Below, piece by piece: positions 25,073 to 33,161 of a DNA stretch of 41,223 nt. The stretch lies in assembly GCA_937897615.1 (NCBI GenBank), contig CALCNO010000187.1, forward strand, positions 1 through 41,223, read 5' to 3'. The stretch's first letter is position 1. Each line of letters begins with the position of its first letter. The position numbers and the translations under genes were made by a program. The DNA is from an uncultured Anaerolineaceae bacterium (lineage in GTDB: Bacteria > Chloroflexota > Anaerolineae > Anaerolineales > Anaerolineaceae). The notes beneath the pieces are model-generated. The model was not told where the DNA came from. It saw only the letters and a list, made by a program, of their open reading frames with translations, and did no database searches.

Positions 25073-25100
25073 GGGCGGCAGTGAGGTTTCGCTGCCGCCC
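25073..25100 (-). terminator. Hairpin between binding-protein gene and ABC genes (attenuating terminator)
   Basis: GGGCGGCAG (25073-25081) pairs with CTGCCGCCC (25092-25100), ten-base loop. On the minus strand, GAAATTTTTTAT follows the stem. Partial termination here would give an excess of the binding protein over the rest of the transporter. Confidence 0.75.
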
Positions 25101-25115
25101 CTTGTACCTACTTAG

Positions 25116-26120
25116 TTAATTCTTGGCTGCAGGCTGGCCTTCGTTGATGGGTACACGGAAGGTACCATCATCGATGGCGGCCTCTTTGGCCTTTACCTTT
25201 TCCAGAACGTCTGCGGGAATCTTGCTTTCAAAACTGTGATACGGGGCAAGTGAAGCACCACCCTTGGACATCATGCTGAATTCCTTGAGGTCGATGGGTT
25301 GGAAGGTGCCGGCTTTGGATTGAGCAATCACGTATTCCACGGTTGGGGTCATGTTCCAGACAACGCTGGTGATCACGGTGTCGGGGGCAATGGAGTTCTG
25401 ATCCAGCATGTTACCGATGGCGAGCACGCCCTTTTCAGCAGCGGCTTCGATGACGCCCTGGCGTTCGGCATAGAGGATGTCGGCGCCGGCATCGATCTCA
25501 GCAAGTGCCTGTTCCTTGGCGGTGGCCAGGTCCATAAAGCTGCCGATGAAGGAAACCAGCACGGTCACATCGGGATTGGCTTCTTTGGCACCAGCAATGA
25601 AGGCATTGACGAGGCGGTTGACTTCCGGGATGGGCACTGCGGCCACAACACCAACGGTGTTGGTCTTGGTCATGCCACCGGCAAGCATACCGGCAAGGTA
25701 AGCGGGTTCGTGAATCCAGTTATCGAAGACAGCCAGGTTCGGGGCGGTGGGGCCAAGTTCGGAACCGAAGGCAAAATCGATCTCAGGATAGTCTGCTGCA
25801 ACGCGGCGCACAGCTTCCTCATTGACGAATGCATCGCCAACAATCAAATCGGGTTTCTGTTTTTCGCAGATTTCACGTAATACACGTTCCATGTCACCAG
25901 AGTAGCCAATGTTTTCGGTGTAGTTGTAATCGATCAGGCCATCTGACTCAGCTTTCAGGAGAGCCTGGTGAATGGCGCCATCCCATGCTTCTTCGATGGG
26001 GGTAGCGAATGCACCGTAGACCTGCAGTTTGCCACTTTTGGCAGTGTTGCCGCTGGTGCACCCTGCAACGAGGGTGAAGACCATGAGTAATGCGATGACG
26101 ATTGAAATCTTCTTGAACAT
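25116..26120 (-). CDS. BMP-family substrate-binding lipoprotein
   Basis: A 334-residue lipoprotein: N-terminal Lys-Lys, hydrophobic stretch and lipobox LVAG-Cys21. Mature part is typical of the BMP (PnrA/BmpA) family: FATPIEEAWDGAIHQAL, then AGMLAGGMTKTNTVGVV and later LAEIDAGADILYAERQG. Relatives bind purine nucleosides; some bind other ligands. AGAGGAG before the ATG. The gene has a near-consensus promoter at 26293-26321 and is the first of the ABC operon. The aromatic residues that stack on a base (for example Trp44) look plausible, but the ligand is not proven. Confidence 0.9.
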   Translation of the reverse strand: MFKKISIVIALLMVFTLVAGCTSGNTAKSGKLQVYGAFATPIEEAWDGAIHQALLKAESDGLIDYNYTENIGYSGDMERVLREICEKQKPDLIVGDAFVNEEAVRRVAADYPEIDFAFGSELGPTAPNLAVFDNWIHEPAYLAGMLAGGMTKTNTVGVVAAVPIPEVNRLVNAFIAGAKEANPDVTVLVSFIGSFMDLATAKEQALAEIDAGADILYAERQGVIEAAAEKGVLAIGNMLDQNSIAPDTVITSVVWNMTPTVEYVIAQSKAGTFQPIDLKEFSMMSKGGASLAPYHSFESKIPADVLEKVKAKEAAIDDGTFRVPINEGQPAAKN

Positions 26121-26282
26121 ATTCTCCTCTTTTCTAGATTAGTTTGGCTTACTGACGAGCAAAAAATAGTAACAACCACCTCCTTTTCAGATACTTCAGT
26201 ATGTTCAAATTACAAAACCAGTTTTGAACTCTTTACCGGAGTTACTTACCCGGCATCAAAGGTATTTAATTGACAATACTCC

Positions 26283-26290
26283 TGTATACA
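26283..26290. promoter_or_regulatory. Palindrome over the predicted BMP transcription start
   Basis: TGTATACA is an 8-base palindrome located 3 bases after the -10 box of the minus-strand promoter, so it covers the predicted start of transcription. Its form resembles operators of FadR-type GntR repressors. No regulator gene is adjacent. Confidence 0.3.
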
Positions 26291-26292
26291 AT

Positions 26293-26321
26293 ATCATAGA
26301 GAAAAAAAAAGACATTGTCAA
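26293..26321 (-). promoter_or_regulatory. Promoter of the BMP-type ABC operon
   Basis: On the minus strand TTGACA (26316-26321), 17-base spacer with a long T run, TATGAT (26293-26298). About 165 bases of leader follow before the lipoprotein start; I see no recognisable riboswitch in it. Confidence 0.8.
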
Positions 26322-26360
26322 CAAACTTTTCAGCTTTTGGAAAAAAAGCACATTTCCACA

Positions 26361-26376
26361 TGATGAATGTAATCAA
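26361..26376. promoter_or_regulatory. 16-bp element shared with the xanthine-dehydrogenase promoter region (copy 1)
   Basis: TGATGAATGTAATCAA occurs here and at 31751-31766, exact over 16 bases. It has dyad symmetry, TGATnAnnnTnATCA. Its centre lies about 82 bases before the predicted start of the BMP operon. It overlaps the first two bases of the hairpin behind the amidohydrolase gene. Confidence 0.5.
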
Positions 26377-26400
26377 ACCGCGGAGAACTCTCCGCGGTTT
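26375..26400 (-). terminator. Hairpin after the amidohydrolase gene
   Basis: AAACCGCGGAGA (26375-26386) pairs with TCTCCGCGGTTT (26389-26400). On the minus strand only three T follow inside the stem end, so it is a weak terminator or an mRNA 3'-end stabiliser. Confidence 0.55.
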
Positions 26401-26409
26401 GGCTGTGCA

Positions 26410-27648
26410 TTACTTATTCTCGGCGTAAATCTTGTCCATGGCAGCCTGGTCAACCAGCTTGCCGTGGCTGATCACGTACACCGGGCGTTCGTGGAAGCGC
26501 AGCGCCTCCAGGATATTGGGCTGATCCAGCACTACCAGGTTGGCCGGTGCTCCCACCTTGATCTCGTGGTCATTCATGCCGATGCACCTGGCGGCGTTCC
26601 TGGTCACCATGTCGTACAGGGTTTCCATATCGGCGCGGGTGGTGAACCACAGCAGATGTGAGTTGAGGAAAGCTACCTCGAGCATGTTGTTGCGCCCGTA
26701 GGGGTAGTAGGCATCGGAGATGTCATCCTGCCCCAGGCAGACGAGCACATTCTCTTCCAGCAGTTCGCGCACGCGCGCGTGCAGCGGGCCGGTGTGCGGG
26801 TCGCTGACCACACCCATTTGTGCCTTTTTGAGCAGGGCGGCCAGTTTTTGCAGGTAGGGCTTGGGATACATTGACATGGCGCGTGCATGGTGCGCCAGTG
26901 AGCGCCCCTGCCAGCCGGTCTTAATGGTCTCGAGCGCCATCACTTCGATGGAACGCAGGCCGGGGTCGCCGGCATCGTCCACCAGCATAGAGACGGGTTT
27001 GTCGTATTCTTTGGCCAGCTTGAAGCAGAAGCGCACGTGTTCTTCGATATCGGCATCGGTGAATTCGATCCAGGGGATGCCGCCAACCACATCGGCGCCC
27101 AGTTCCATTGCTTCGCGCATCAGTTTTTCGGTGCCGGGCTCGCGTACCACGCCATCCTGTGCAAAGGCTACCACCTGCACGTCCACAATACCTTTGAATT
27201 CCTCGCGGGCTTTGATGAGGGCTTTGACGCCTTCCAACTTGCCCTTGGAATCCACATCGGCGAAGGCGCGGATATGGGTGCAGCCGTAACGCCCTGCCAG
27301 CGCCAGTACGCGGCGCACATTCTTGATGATCCATTTTTCGTCGTATTTTTCCTTGACGCGCGCAGCCAATTCAATGGCGGTCATGGCTTTGCCCATGTCG
27401 GCGCCCTGGTAATCCTTGAGTGCAGCTTCGTCCATCATCATCAGGGTGTACACCTTGCACAGGTGCAGGTGGGTGTTGACGAACGATTCGGTCACCAGGT
27501 TACCGTGGGCATCCAGCTCTTTGGCGGCTTTCCCTTCCAGCCCGGCGCCTATTTTGGCGATCTTGCCGCCGACAATCGCAATATCCGTAGGGGCGGTGCT
27601 GTGGCGCAGAAGGGCATTGCGGACGATCAGGTCATAGTTCTCGGTCAT
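26410..27648 (-). CDS. Amidohydrolase, cytosine-deaminase (CodA)-like, with altered active site
   Basis: A 412-residue amidohydrolase. The layout follows CodA: metal motif HLH (His60, His62), Gln164 (FAQDG), His254 (AHHARAM), and Asp308 in GQDDISDAYYPYGRNNMLEV, which matches CodA's GHDD...YPLGxxNML. The segment that should carry CodA's third metal His and catalytic Glu (HCDEIDD) reads SMLVDDAGD here: the His is missing (Ser220 or Leu222, depending on alignment) and Glu is replaced by Asp225 or Val. So deamination of cytosine is not assured. GAGGAT before the ATG. It sits between the hydroxylase operon and the importer, so it may act on the same heterocyclic substrate. Alternatives: pterin, creatinine-like or ring-opening hydrolase. 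Confidence 0.75.
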   Translation of the reverse strand: MTENYDLIVRNALLRHSTAPTDIAIVGGKIAKIGAGLEGKAAKELDAHGNLVTESFVNTHLHLCKVYTLMMMDEAALKDYQGADMGKAMTAIELAARVKEKYDEKWIIKNVRRVLALAGRYGCTHIRAFADVDSKGKLEGVKALIKAREEFKGIVDVQVVAFAQDGVVREPGTEKLMREAMELGADVVGGIPWIEFTDADIEEHVRFCFKLAKEYDKPVSMLVDDAGDPGLRSIEVMALETIKTGWQGRSLAHHARAMSMYPKPYLQKLAALLKKAQMGVVSDPHTGPLHARVRELLEENVLVCLGQDDISDAYYPYGRNNMLEVAFLNSHLLWFTTRADMETLYDMVTRNAARCIGMNDHEIKVGAPANLVVLDQPNILEALRFHERPVYVISHGKLVDQAAMDKIYAENK

Positions 27649-27678
27649 AAAATCCTCGTCTCTTAAAAATTTGGGTTA

Positions 27679-27708
27679 AAAATGCCGGAAGAGCAAATCC
27701 GGCATTTT
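27679..27708 (-). terminator. Terminator after the molybdenum subunit gene
   Basis: AAAATGCCGGA (27679-27689) pairs with TCCGGCATTTT (27698-27708), eight-base loop; on the minus strand T residues follow. It separates the hydroxylase operon from the amidohydrolase gene, which starts 31 bases further on and may depend on read-through. Confidence 0.8.
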
Positions 27709-27724
27709 CCCACTTTTCGCTATT

Positions 27725-30082
27725 CTATTTTACGATCCCGGCATCGAGCATTGCCAGGTAGATCTTTTCGGCCGAATACGGGGGCCCTTGCAGGCGGATA
27801 CCGGTGGCAGCGTAGATGGCGTTGCCGAGTGCAGCGATGGTAGGCACCATTGGGTGCTCGCCGACACCGCGGGCGCCCCACGGGCCGTCATCCTGCGGAA
27901 CTTCCACGTAGGGGGTTTCCAGCGGGAAGGCCACGTCCGGGGCAGTGGCAATGCGGTAGTCTACAAAGCTGGGGTTGGTCATCACACCCTGCTTGAGTTT
28001 GATCTCCTCGAACATAGCGGAGCTGAGGCCCTGGACAAAACCGCCTTCGATCTGGCCTTTGACCAGGTCGGGGTTGATGGCCTTGCCGACGTCAAAGGCG
28101 GCTGCGGCTTTGAGCACGTGGATCTTGCCGGTGCTCTTTTCGATCTCAATGTCGAGGCCTTCGCAGCCGACGGTGTAATGCACCACGGCGCGCGCGCCCT
28201 GTCCGGTTTCGGCATCCAGGTTGGTCACGTACTTGGGCATGAAGGAACCGCGCCCAATGATCGGGCCGCCCATCCAACCTTCATCATTCTTCTTGGGCAT
28301 ACCGTAGATAACGATGTTTTCCAGCGGGGTTTCCTGCTCACTTTTATATGAAACAACCACGCCGTTGACAATGTCCAGGTCTTCCACCTTTTCTTTCCAG
28401 GCTTCGGCAACCAGTTCCAGGATCTGTCGGCGGGCATCGGCGGCGGCCGTGCGGACGGCATTGCCCATGCTCCAGGTGAGGCGGCTGGCCACAGTCTGCC
28501 ACTCGTACGGGCTGTACTGAGTGTCTACCGGCCCGGCGATGCGCACTTTTTCGTAGGGAACACCCAGCGCGGACGCGGCGATCTGTGCCATGACGGTGAA
28601 GGTCCCCTGGCCGATTTCCTGGCCGCCCAGGCCAACGGTGACGTTGCCGTCTTCTGCCAGTTCAACCCACGCACTGGAACCGGCGTTGGGGGGCATGGCG
28701 GGGGCTTTCCACATGATGGCAATGCCTTTGCCGCGCAGACGGTCTGGTGAGGTGGGTTTTTCTTTGGCGCTAAAGTTCAGTGACTTGGCTACATTATCAA
28801 TACACTGCTGAATGCCATTGGCGTGCATGGTCATGCCGGTAACCAGGGTATCGCCTTCTTCCACGGCGTTCTTCTTGAGGAAGGCTACCTTATCCATGCC
28901 AACCTTCTCTGCCAGTTCATCCATCGCCTGATCGAGGCCGGTATGCAGCTCAGACATGCCAAAGCCGCGGTAGGCGCCGCCAATGGGGTGGTTGGTGTAA
29001 ACGCAGATGCTGTCGGTGGAGACGTTGGGAATGTCATACGGGCCGGAGCTGGAATAGCCGCCGGCACGGGTGACGTTGGTGCCATATTCGGTAGAGGCGC
29101 CGCCGTCCCAGTACATCATGTTCTTGAGGGCCAGCAGGTTGCCGTCTTTATCGCAGCCCACTTTTACGTGGATGGACAGGCCCTGGCGCACAAAGTTGGT
29201 GAAGAATTCTTCCTCGCGGGTAAGAATAAGTTTGATGGGCCAGCCCTTGCATTTGGTGGCCAGCGCCACTGGGATGGCTTCCATCGTCACGCCGGCTTTG
29301 GAACCAAAGCCGCCGCCCACCAATGGGGCAATCACGCGCAGGTCGCTTTGCGAGATGTGCAGTGCCTTGGCGATGAGGTTGCGCTGGGCAAATGGCGATT
29401 GCGAAGAAGCCCACAGGGTCACTTTGCCTTTTTCGTCCATCTGGGCAATGGCGATGTGGGTCTCGATGGGCACATGCTGGATGTGAGGCACGACAAAGTG
29501 ATGCTCAACGATATGGGCACACTTTTTGAAGGCAGCTTCTACATCACCCTTGCGGATTTTGAAGTGGTTGGCAATGTTGGTGCCGTCCACCGGGAAGATA
29601 AAATTGGGGCGCACGTACTTTGCCAGGTCCGGATGGATGAGGGGAGCTTCTTTTGAAGCGCCGTATTCGGGGTCAAAGACACCGGGCAGGGGTTCGTAAT
29701 CCACTTCCACCAGCGCAGCAGCCTTCATGGCGATCTCGTCGCTCACGGCAGCCACTGCTGCCACCGGGTCGCCCAGGTAGCGCACGCGGTCAATAGCGAA
29801 GATGGTCTTGTCCTGCAAATACAGGCCGATGCGGTTGGGAAAGTCCTTGCCGGTGACGACTGCTTTGACGCCAGGGAGCTTTTCAGCTTTGCTGGTATCG
29901 ACACGCTTGATCAACGCGTGGGGGTAGGGGCTGCGTACCACGCGGGCATGCAGCAATTTGCCGCCAAACTGGATATCGTCGGCGTAAACCGCGGTGCCGG
30001 TTACTTTTTCGTAAACGTCATTGCGCGGTAAGGAGGCGCCGATGGGGTTAGAGACTTTTTCTTTTGATTTTACGTTTGCCAT
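27725..30082 (-). CDS. Xanthine dehydrogenase-family molybdopterin-binding (large) subunit
   Basis: A 785-residue subunit of the molybdenum hydroxylase family. Seen: TGTAVYADDI at 28-37 (start of the Ald_Xan_dh domain), Gln228 in WASSQSPF near Mo, GGGFGSK (256-262), AYRGFG (370-375), a GQEIGQGTFT loop for the cofactor, and the catalytic Glu742 in GVGEHP. The CO dehydrogenase loop (AYRCSFR) is absent, so it is a hydroxylase of a heterocycle or aldehyde, for example xanthine, hypoxanthine or nicotinate. AAGGAG lies 8 bases before the ATG. The FAD and iron-sulfur subunits precede it in the operon. Purine specificity is inferred from the nucleoside-type importer and deaminase-like gene next to it. 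Confidence 0.92.
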   Translation of the reverse strand: MANVKSKEKVSNPIGASLPRNDVYEKVTGTAVYADDIQFGGKLLHARVVRSPYPHALIKRVDTSKAEKLPGVKAVVTGKDFPNRIGLYLQDKTIFAIDRVRYLGDPVAAVAAVSDEIAMKAAALVEVDYEPLPGVFDPEYGASKEAPLIHPDLAKYVRPNFIFPVDGTNIANHFKIRKGDVEAAFKKCAHIVEHHFVVPHIQHVPIETHIAIAQMDEKGKVTLWASSQSPFAQRNLIAKALHISQSDLRVIAPLVGGGFGSKAGVTMEAIPVALATKCKGWPIKLILTREEEFFTNFVRQGLSIHVKVGCDKDGNLLALKNMMYWDGGASTEYGTNVTRAGGYSSSGPYDIPNVSTDSICVYTNHPIGGAYRGFGMSELHTGLDQAMDELAEKVGMDKVAFLKKNAVEEGDTLVTGMTMHANGIQQCIDNVAKSLNFSAKEKPTSPDRLRGKGIAIMWKAPAMPPNAGSSAWVELAEDGNVTVGLGGQEIGQGTFTVMAQIAASALGVPYEKVRIAGPVDTQYSPYEWQTVASRLTWSMGNAVRTAAADARRQILELVAEAWKEKVEDLDIVNGVVVSYKSEQETPLENIVIYGMPKKNDEGWMGGPIIGRGSFMPKYVTNLDAETGQGARAVVHYTVGCEGLDIEIEKSTGKIHVLKAAAAFDVGKAINPDLVKGQIEGGFVQGLSSAMFEEIKLKQGVMTNPSFVDYRIATAPDVAFPLETPYVEVPQDDGPWGARGVGEHPMVPTIAALGNAIYAATGIRLQGPPYSAEKIYLAMLDAGIVK

Positions 30083-30118
30083 ATTTTGGCTCCTTGAAAG
30101 GTCTGGTGGTTACCGCGC

Positions 30119-30580
30119 TTACTTTGCAGTCTGCTTGATGGCGTCCACGATGCGGACATAGCCAGTGCAGCGGCAGAGGTTGCCAACGATCGCTTCACGA
30201 ATCTCGGTATCGGTGGGATGAGGGTTGCGTTTGAGCAGCGCAGTGGCAGAAATGAGCATCCCTGGTGTGCAGAACCCGCACTGAACGCCGCCAGACTTGA
30301 TGATGGTTTCCTGAAGGGAGGTGAGTTTACCGCCTTTTGCCAACCCTTCCACTGTGGTGATGACGGCGCCATCACATTCGGCGGCCAACACCATGCAGCT
30401 GTTGACGGGTTCACCGTTCATCAAAACTGTGCAGGCACCACATTCACCGGCTGAACAACCGTTCTTGGTGCCGGTGAGAGAGAGTTTCTCGCGGATCATT
30501 TGCAGCAGGGTCATGTTCTGGGGAACATCCACCGTTTCAACCAGGTCATTGACGGTGAGGGTAATTGTTGAATAATTCAT
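30119..30580 (-). CDS. Xanthine dehydrogenase-family [2Fe-2S] (small) subunit
   Basis: A 153-residue protein with all eight ligands for two [2Fe-2S] clusters: a ferredoxin-like set at Cys42, Cys47, Cys50 and Cys62 (CSAGECGAC...C) and a second set at Cys101, Cys104, Cys136 and Cys138 (CGFC...CRC). It relays electrons from the molybdenum site to FAD. AGGAGG stands before the ATG. It lies between the FAD and molybdenum subunit genes, with gaps of about 40 bases on each side, in one transcription unit. Confidence 0.95.
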   Translation of the reverse strand: MNYSTITLTVNDLVETVDVPQNMTLLQMIREKLSLTGTKNGCSAGECGACTVLMNGEPVNSCMVLAAECDGAVITTVEGLAKGGKLTSLQETIIKSGGVQCGFCTPGMLISATALLKRNPHPTDTEIREAIVGNLCRCTGYVRIVDAIKQTAK

Positions 30581-30623
30581 TTTTCTTGCCTCCTGACTTT
30601 TGGGGTCAAATCGTCACGGTGGA

Positions 30624-31517
30624 CTATTTGCTTAGTTTCTTCCAGACTTCGGTTACAGCTTCACGGGTAAGGTTGCGTACCATGTATTTGCGGTAGCGGG
30701 CAGAACCGCGCACATCGTCAATGGGGGTAACGGATTCCATTGCGGTTTCTGCAGCTTTGGTGATCACCTCATCGGTGATCTTCTTCTCGCTCAGCACTGC
30801 TTCGGCTTTGAGTGCTTCAAAGGGCACAGGAGCAACGGAAGCGAGTGCAATGCGGAATTGGAAGCCGGAGGGGCTTTCCTTGGAAGGGTAGCCCAGCACG
30901 GCCACGCCTACAATGGACAGGTCACCGATGGAATTGCGGCCAAGTTTTTTGTAAATACCCACAAATCCCTTTGGCGGAACGGGCAGGTGCAGAGAGACCA
31001 CCACATCGCCGGGTTTGAGCACGGTGCGCCCTGGTGCCAGGAAGAAGGAATTGAGTGGAACATCACGGAACCCATCAACGCCATGCACTTTGAGTACACC
31101 ACCCAGGATCATGCAGGTTCCAATGGTGTCACCGGCAGGTGATGCGTTGCAGATATTGCCAACCACGGTTGCACGGTTGCGCAGCTGATAGCTGGCAACA
31201 GAGTGGGCGGCTTCGGCAAGGTTGGGGTAATGCTTGAGGACATCGGGGTGAGTGGCTACTTTGTTCATGGTCACAGCGGCGCCGATTGTCAACCCTTTTT
31301 GGGCGTTAAAGGAGATCTCATTCACTCCCTCAAGGCCTTTTACATCAACAAGATAATCCAGTTTCAACACACCGTCGCGCAGGCGGACGAAGTTATCGGT
31401 ACCGCCGGCGTATGGGCGGGCCACTCCCTCGTGTTCTGCCAGGAATTTGCTGGCTTCGGCGAGCGAGGCCGGTTTTACATACTGCAGTTCGGGTAGTCCA
31501 GGATGAGGATTGATCAT
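30624..31517 (-). CDS. Xanthine dehydrogenase-family FAD-binding (medium) subunit
   Basis: A 297-residue FAD subunit. The N-terminal YAGGTD (36-41) loop binds the FAD diphosphate, and VGNICNASPAGDT is the second conserved FAD motif. The C-terminal part is the usual CO_deh_flav_C domain (RGSARYRKYMVRNL near 275). There is no extra iron-sulfur insertion of the type found in 4-hydroxybenzoyl-CoA reductase, so a link to NAD or another acceptor is likely but unproven. First gene of the operon; AGGAC lies before ATG 31517, and the promoter is at 31694-31722. Confidence 0.93.
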   Translation of the reverse strand: MINPHPGLPELQYVKPASLAEASKFLAEHEGVARPYAGGTDNFVRLRDGVLKLDYLVDVKGLEGVNEISFNAQKGLTIGAAVTMNKVATHPDVLKHYPNLAEAAHSVASYQLRNRATVVGNICNASPAGDTIGTCMILGGVLKVHGVDGFRDVPLNSFFLAPGRTVLKPGDVVVSLHLPVPPKGFVGIYKKLGRNSIGDLSIVGVAVLGYPSKESPSGFQFRIALASVAPVPFEALKAEAVLSEKKITDEVITKAAETAMESVTPIDDVRGSARYRKYMVRNLTREAVTEVWKKLSK

Positions 31518-31693
31518 ATTATGTCCTGTCTTTAGAATTTTCCAGCCATGCTGGTGATTTCATAATGGTCTGAATATTCACATCATTAGTGAAGCGGAAT
31601 TGGTGGGAAATGAAAAGCTACTAAATTATTCTCATCACCTCGCATTCTAAAAAGATTAAAAGTGACAAAAATTGGACACTTTCCTATCTAAAG

Positions 31694-31722
31694 ATAATAG
31701 CATGTTTAAAATGCCATTACAA
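31694..31722 (-). promoter_or_regulatory. Promoter of the molybdenum hydroxylase operon
   Basis: On the minus strand TTGTAA (31717-31722), 17-base spacer, TATTAT (31694-31699). A leader of about 170 bases follows. The weak -35 fits a promoter that needs an activator. Confidence 0.6.
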
Positions 31723-31750
31723 GAAAAATCAGCACTTGTCAGACAAAAGG

Positions 31751-31766
31751 TGATGAATGTAATCAA
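31751..31766. promoter_or_regulatory. 16-bp element shared with the BMP-type ABC promoter region (copy 2)
   Basis: Same 16 bases as at 26361-26376 (TGATGAATGTAATCAA). Centre about 72 bases before the predicted start of the hydroxylase operon. A related inverted copy, AGGTGATGA followed by TAAT, is on the minus strand near 31628-31643. Confidence 0.5.
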
Positions 31767-31783
31767 TCAATAATTGAATAGGG

Positions 31784-33019
31784 CTAAGAAGCATCGGCTT
31801 GCGGCGTATCGTGTTGCAGCCTTTCCGAGGCGCCGAGATGCAGGAAGTAGAACCCGAGGGCGGAGATCGCTGCCAGAACGCCGCAGGCGTACCACACCCA
31901 ACGCGGATCCAGGTTGTCCATCACCAGGCCCGCCAGCAGCGGCCCAATGGCTGAGGGGATGATCCAGCTGAACCCGGAAACAGCCATGTAGCGGCCGCGC
32001 ATATCCACTGGTGCCAACCGCGCCACCAGTGCCGTGGAGGTGGGTGAAACGATCATTTCGCCAATGGTGATGATGACCATTGCCGCCAGAAACAGGGGAT
32101 AGGTGGTGGTGAAGCCATACATGGCAAAGCCAACCATATAAAAGAGCGTGCCGAAGGTCATCAGCAGCATGGGCGCATATTTTGAAATGCGCCGCGTGAT
32201 CCAGAATTGGAAAATGACCACCATAGCCGCGTTGAGGCTGAGGATGTAGCCAAACTGCTGGGTGGTGATCTGGTGCACATCGCGCAGGTAAACTGAAAGA
32301 GTGGTGTTCATTTGCATGTAGACGAGGACACTCACCGCTGAAACTGCCAGGAACACCATGAAAATTCCGTCCTTCAATGCCACGGAATAGCCCGCAAAGG
32401 TTCGGAAAACAGATTCTTTGGGTTGGTCGGCGTGTCTTTCAGGTTTGGTTTCTGGCATGGTCAGGTAAACGATGATGGCGGTGATGGTGGATGCCACAGC
32501 ATCAATAATGAAGAGAGTGAAAAATGAGCGTGAGGCGATTAGCCCGCCGATGGCCGGGCCAATGGTGACGGCCAGGTTAGCCACTACACGCAGGATGCCG
32601 AATCCCTCAATGCGCTTTTCCGGCGGCAGAATATCGCTCACCATTGCCTGGCCGGCAGGGTGGCCCATATCTGCGAACGCACCCACGATCACAGAGAGCA
32701 CAAAAAACGTGTGGAAATCTTTGGACAAACCCATAATGAGCGCCGAGGTGGCACTGGAAAGCAGGCCGAAGATCATCAGAGCACGCCTGCCAAAACGATC
32801 GGTCAGCGCCCCGCCGATCAGCGAGCCAATGAAGCTGGAAACGGCATAGAAGGCAAACAGGGTGCCAACTTCCGTCATGCCCACGCCGAACTTATCGGTG
32901 ATGTAGAGCGAAAAGAAAGGAAAGATCAAAGCACCGCCCAGCCGATCAATAAAGAGCGAGCTGATCAGGACCCAAAAATTGCGTGGATATTCATTAAAGG
33001 TTGCGCGAACTTTTTCCAT
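31784..33019 (-). CDS. MFS transporter (multidrug-type)
   Basis: A 411-residue protein with 12 hydrophobic segments. GALTDRFGRRALM near residue 75 is the loop 2-3 motif (GxxxDRxGRR) of the major facilitator superfamily, and LATVRPAIGG-type FLRVVANLAVTIGPAIGGLI is the motif C helix of exporters. That favours a proton-driven exporter (drug:H+ antiporter type). AGGAAACC before the ATG. It lies alone between the hydroxylase operon and degV and ends 18 bases from copy 2 of the shared 16-bp element. Substrate unknown; a link to the hydroxylase is possible but unsupported. Confidence 0.88.
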   Translation of the reverse strand: MEKVRATFNEYPRNFWVLISSLFIDRLGGALIFPFFSLYITDKFGVGMTEVGTLFAFYAVSSFIGSLIGGALTDRFGRRALMIFGLLSSATSALIMGLSKDFHTFFVLSVIVGAFADMGHPAGQAMVSDILPPEKRIEGFGILRVVANLAVTIGPAIGGLIASRSFFTLFIIDAVASTITAIIVYLTMPETKPERHADQPKESVFRTFAGYSVALKDGIFMVFLAVSAVSVLVYMQMNTTLSVYLRDVHQITTQQFGYILSLNAAMVVIFQFWITRRISKYAPMLLMTFGTLFYMVGFAMYGFTTTYPLFLAAMVIITIGEMIVSPTSTALVARLAPVDMRGRYMAVSGFSWIIPSAIGPLLAGLVMDNLDPRWVWYACGVLAAISALGFYFLHLGASERLQHDTPQADAS

Positions 33020-33120
33020 GGTTTCCTAAAAACGGGAGTAATGTTGGCTAGTAATTCTAACAGGAATAACTGCTAATGATAAATCTATCTCAAGTCATAC
33101 GTGCTGTTAAGTGAAGTTTC

Positions 33121-33126
33121 TATAAT
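33121..33126 (+). promoter_or_regulatory. Candidate -10 box for degV
   Basis: TATAAT, 36 bases before the preferred start at 33162. No convincing -35 element 17 bases upstream. Confidence 0.35.
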
Positions 33127-33161
33127 AAGGTAATACTTTTTAAAGGATGCGCAAGATTGAG

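Noticed and set aside
26121..26282. Riboswitch (for example purine type) in the 165-base leader of the BMP operon
   Set aside because: I looked for a purine-riboswitch-like three-way core and conserved loops and did not see them; the leader is AT-rich without a clear expression platform.
28823..29656. Plus-strand frame of about 280 codons opposite the molybdenum subunit
   Set aside because: Antisense shadow of a gene with intact cofactor motifs; no start signals.
27725..31517. Carbon monoxide dehydrogenase (CoxLMS)
   Set aside because: Subunit set is the same, but the active-site loop AYRCSFR of CoxL is absent (AYRGFG is found), so it is a hydroxylase-type member.
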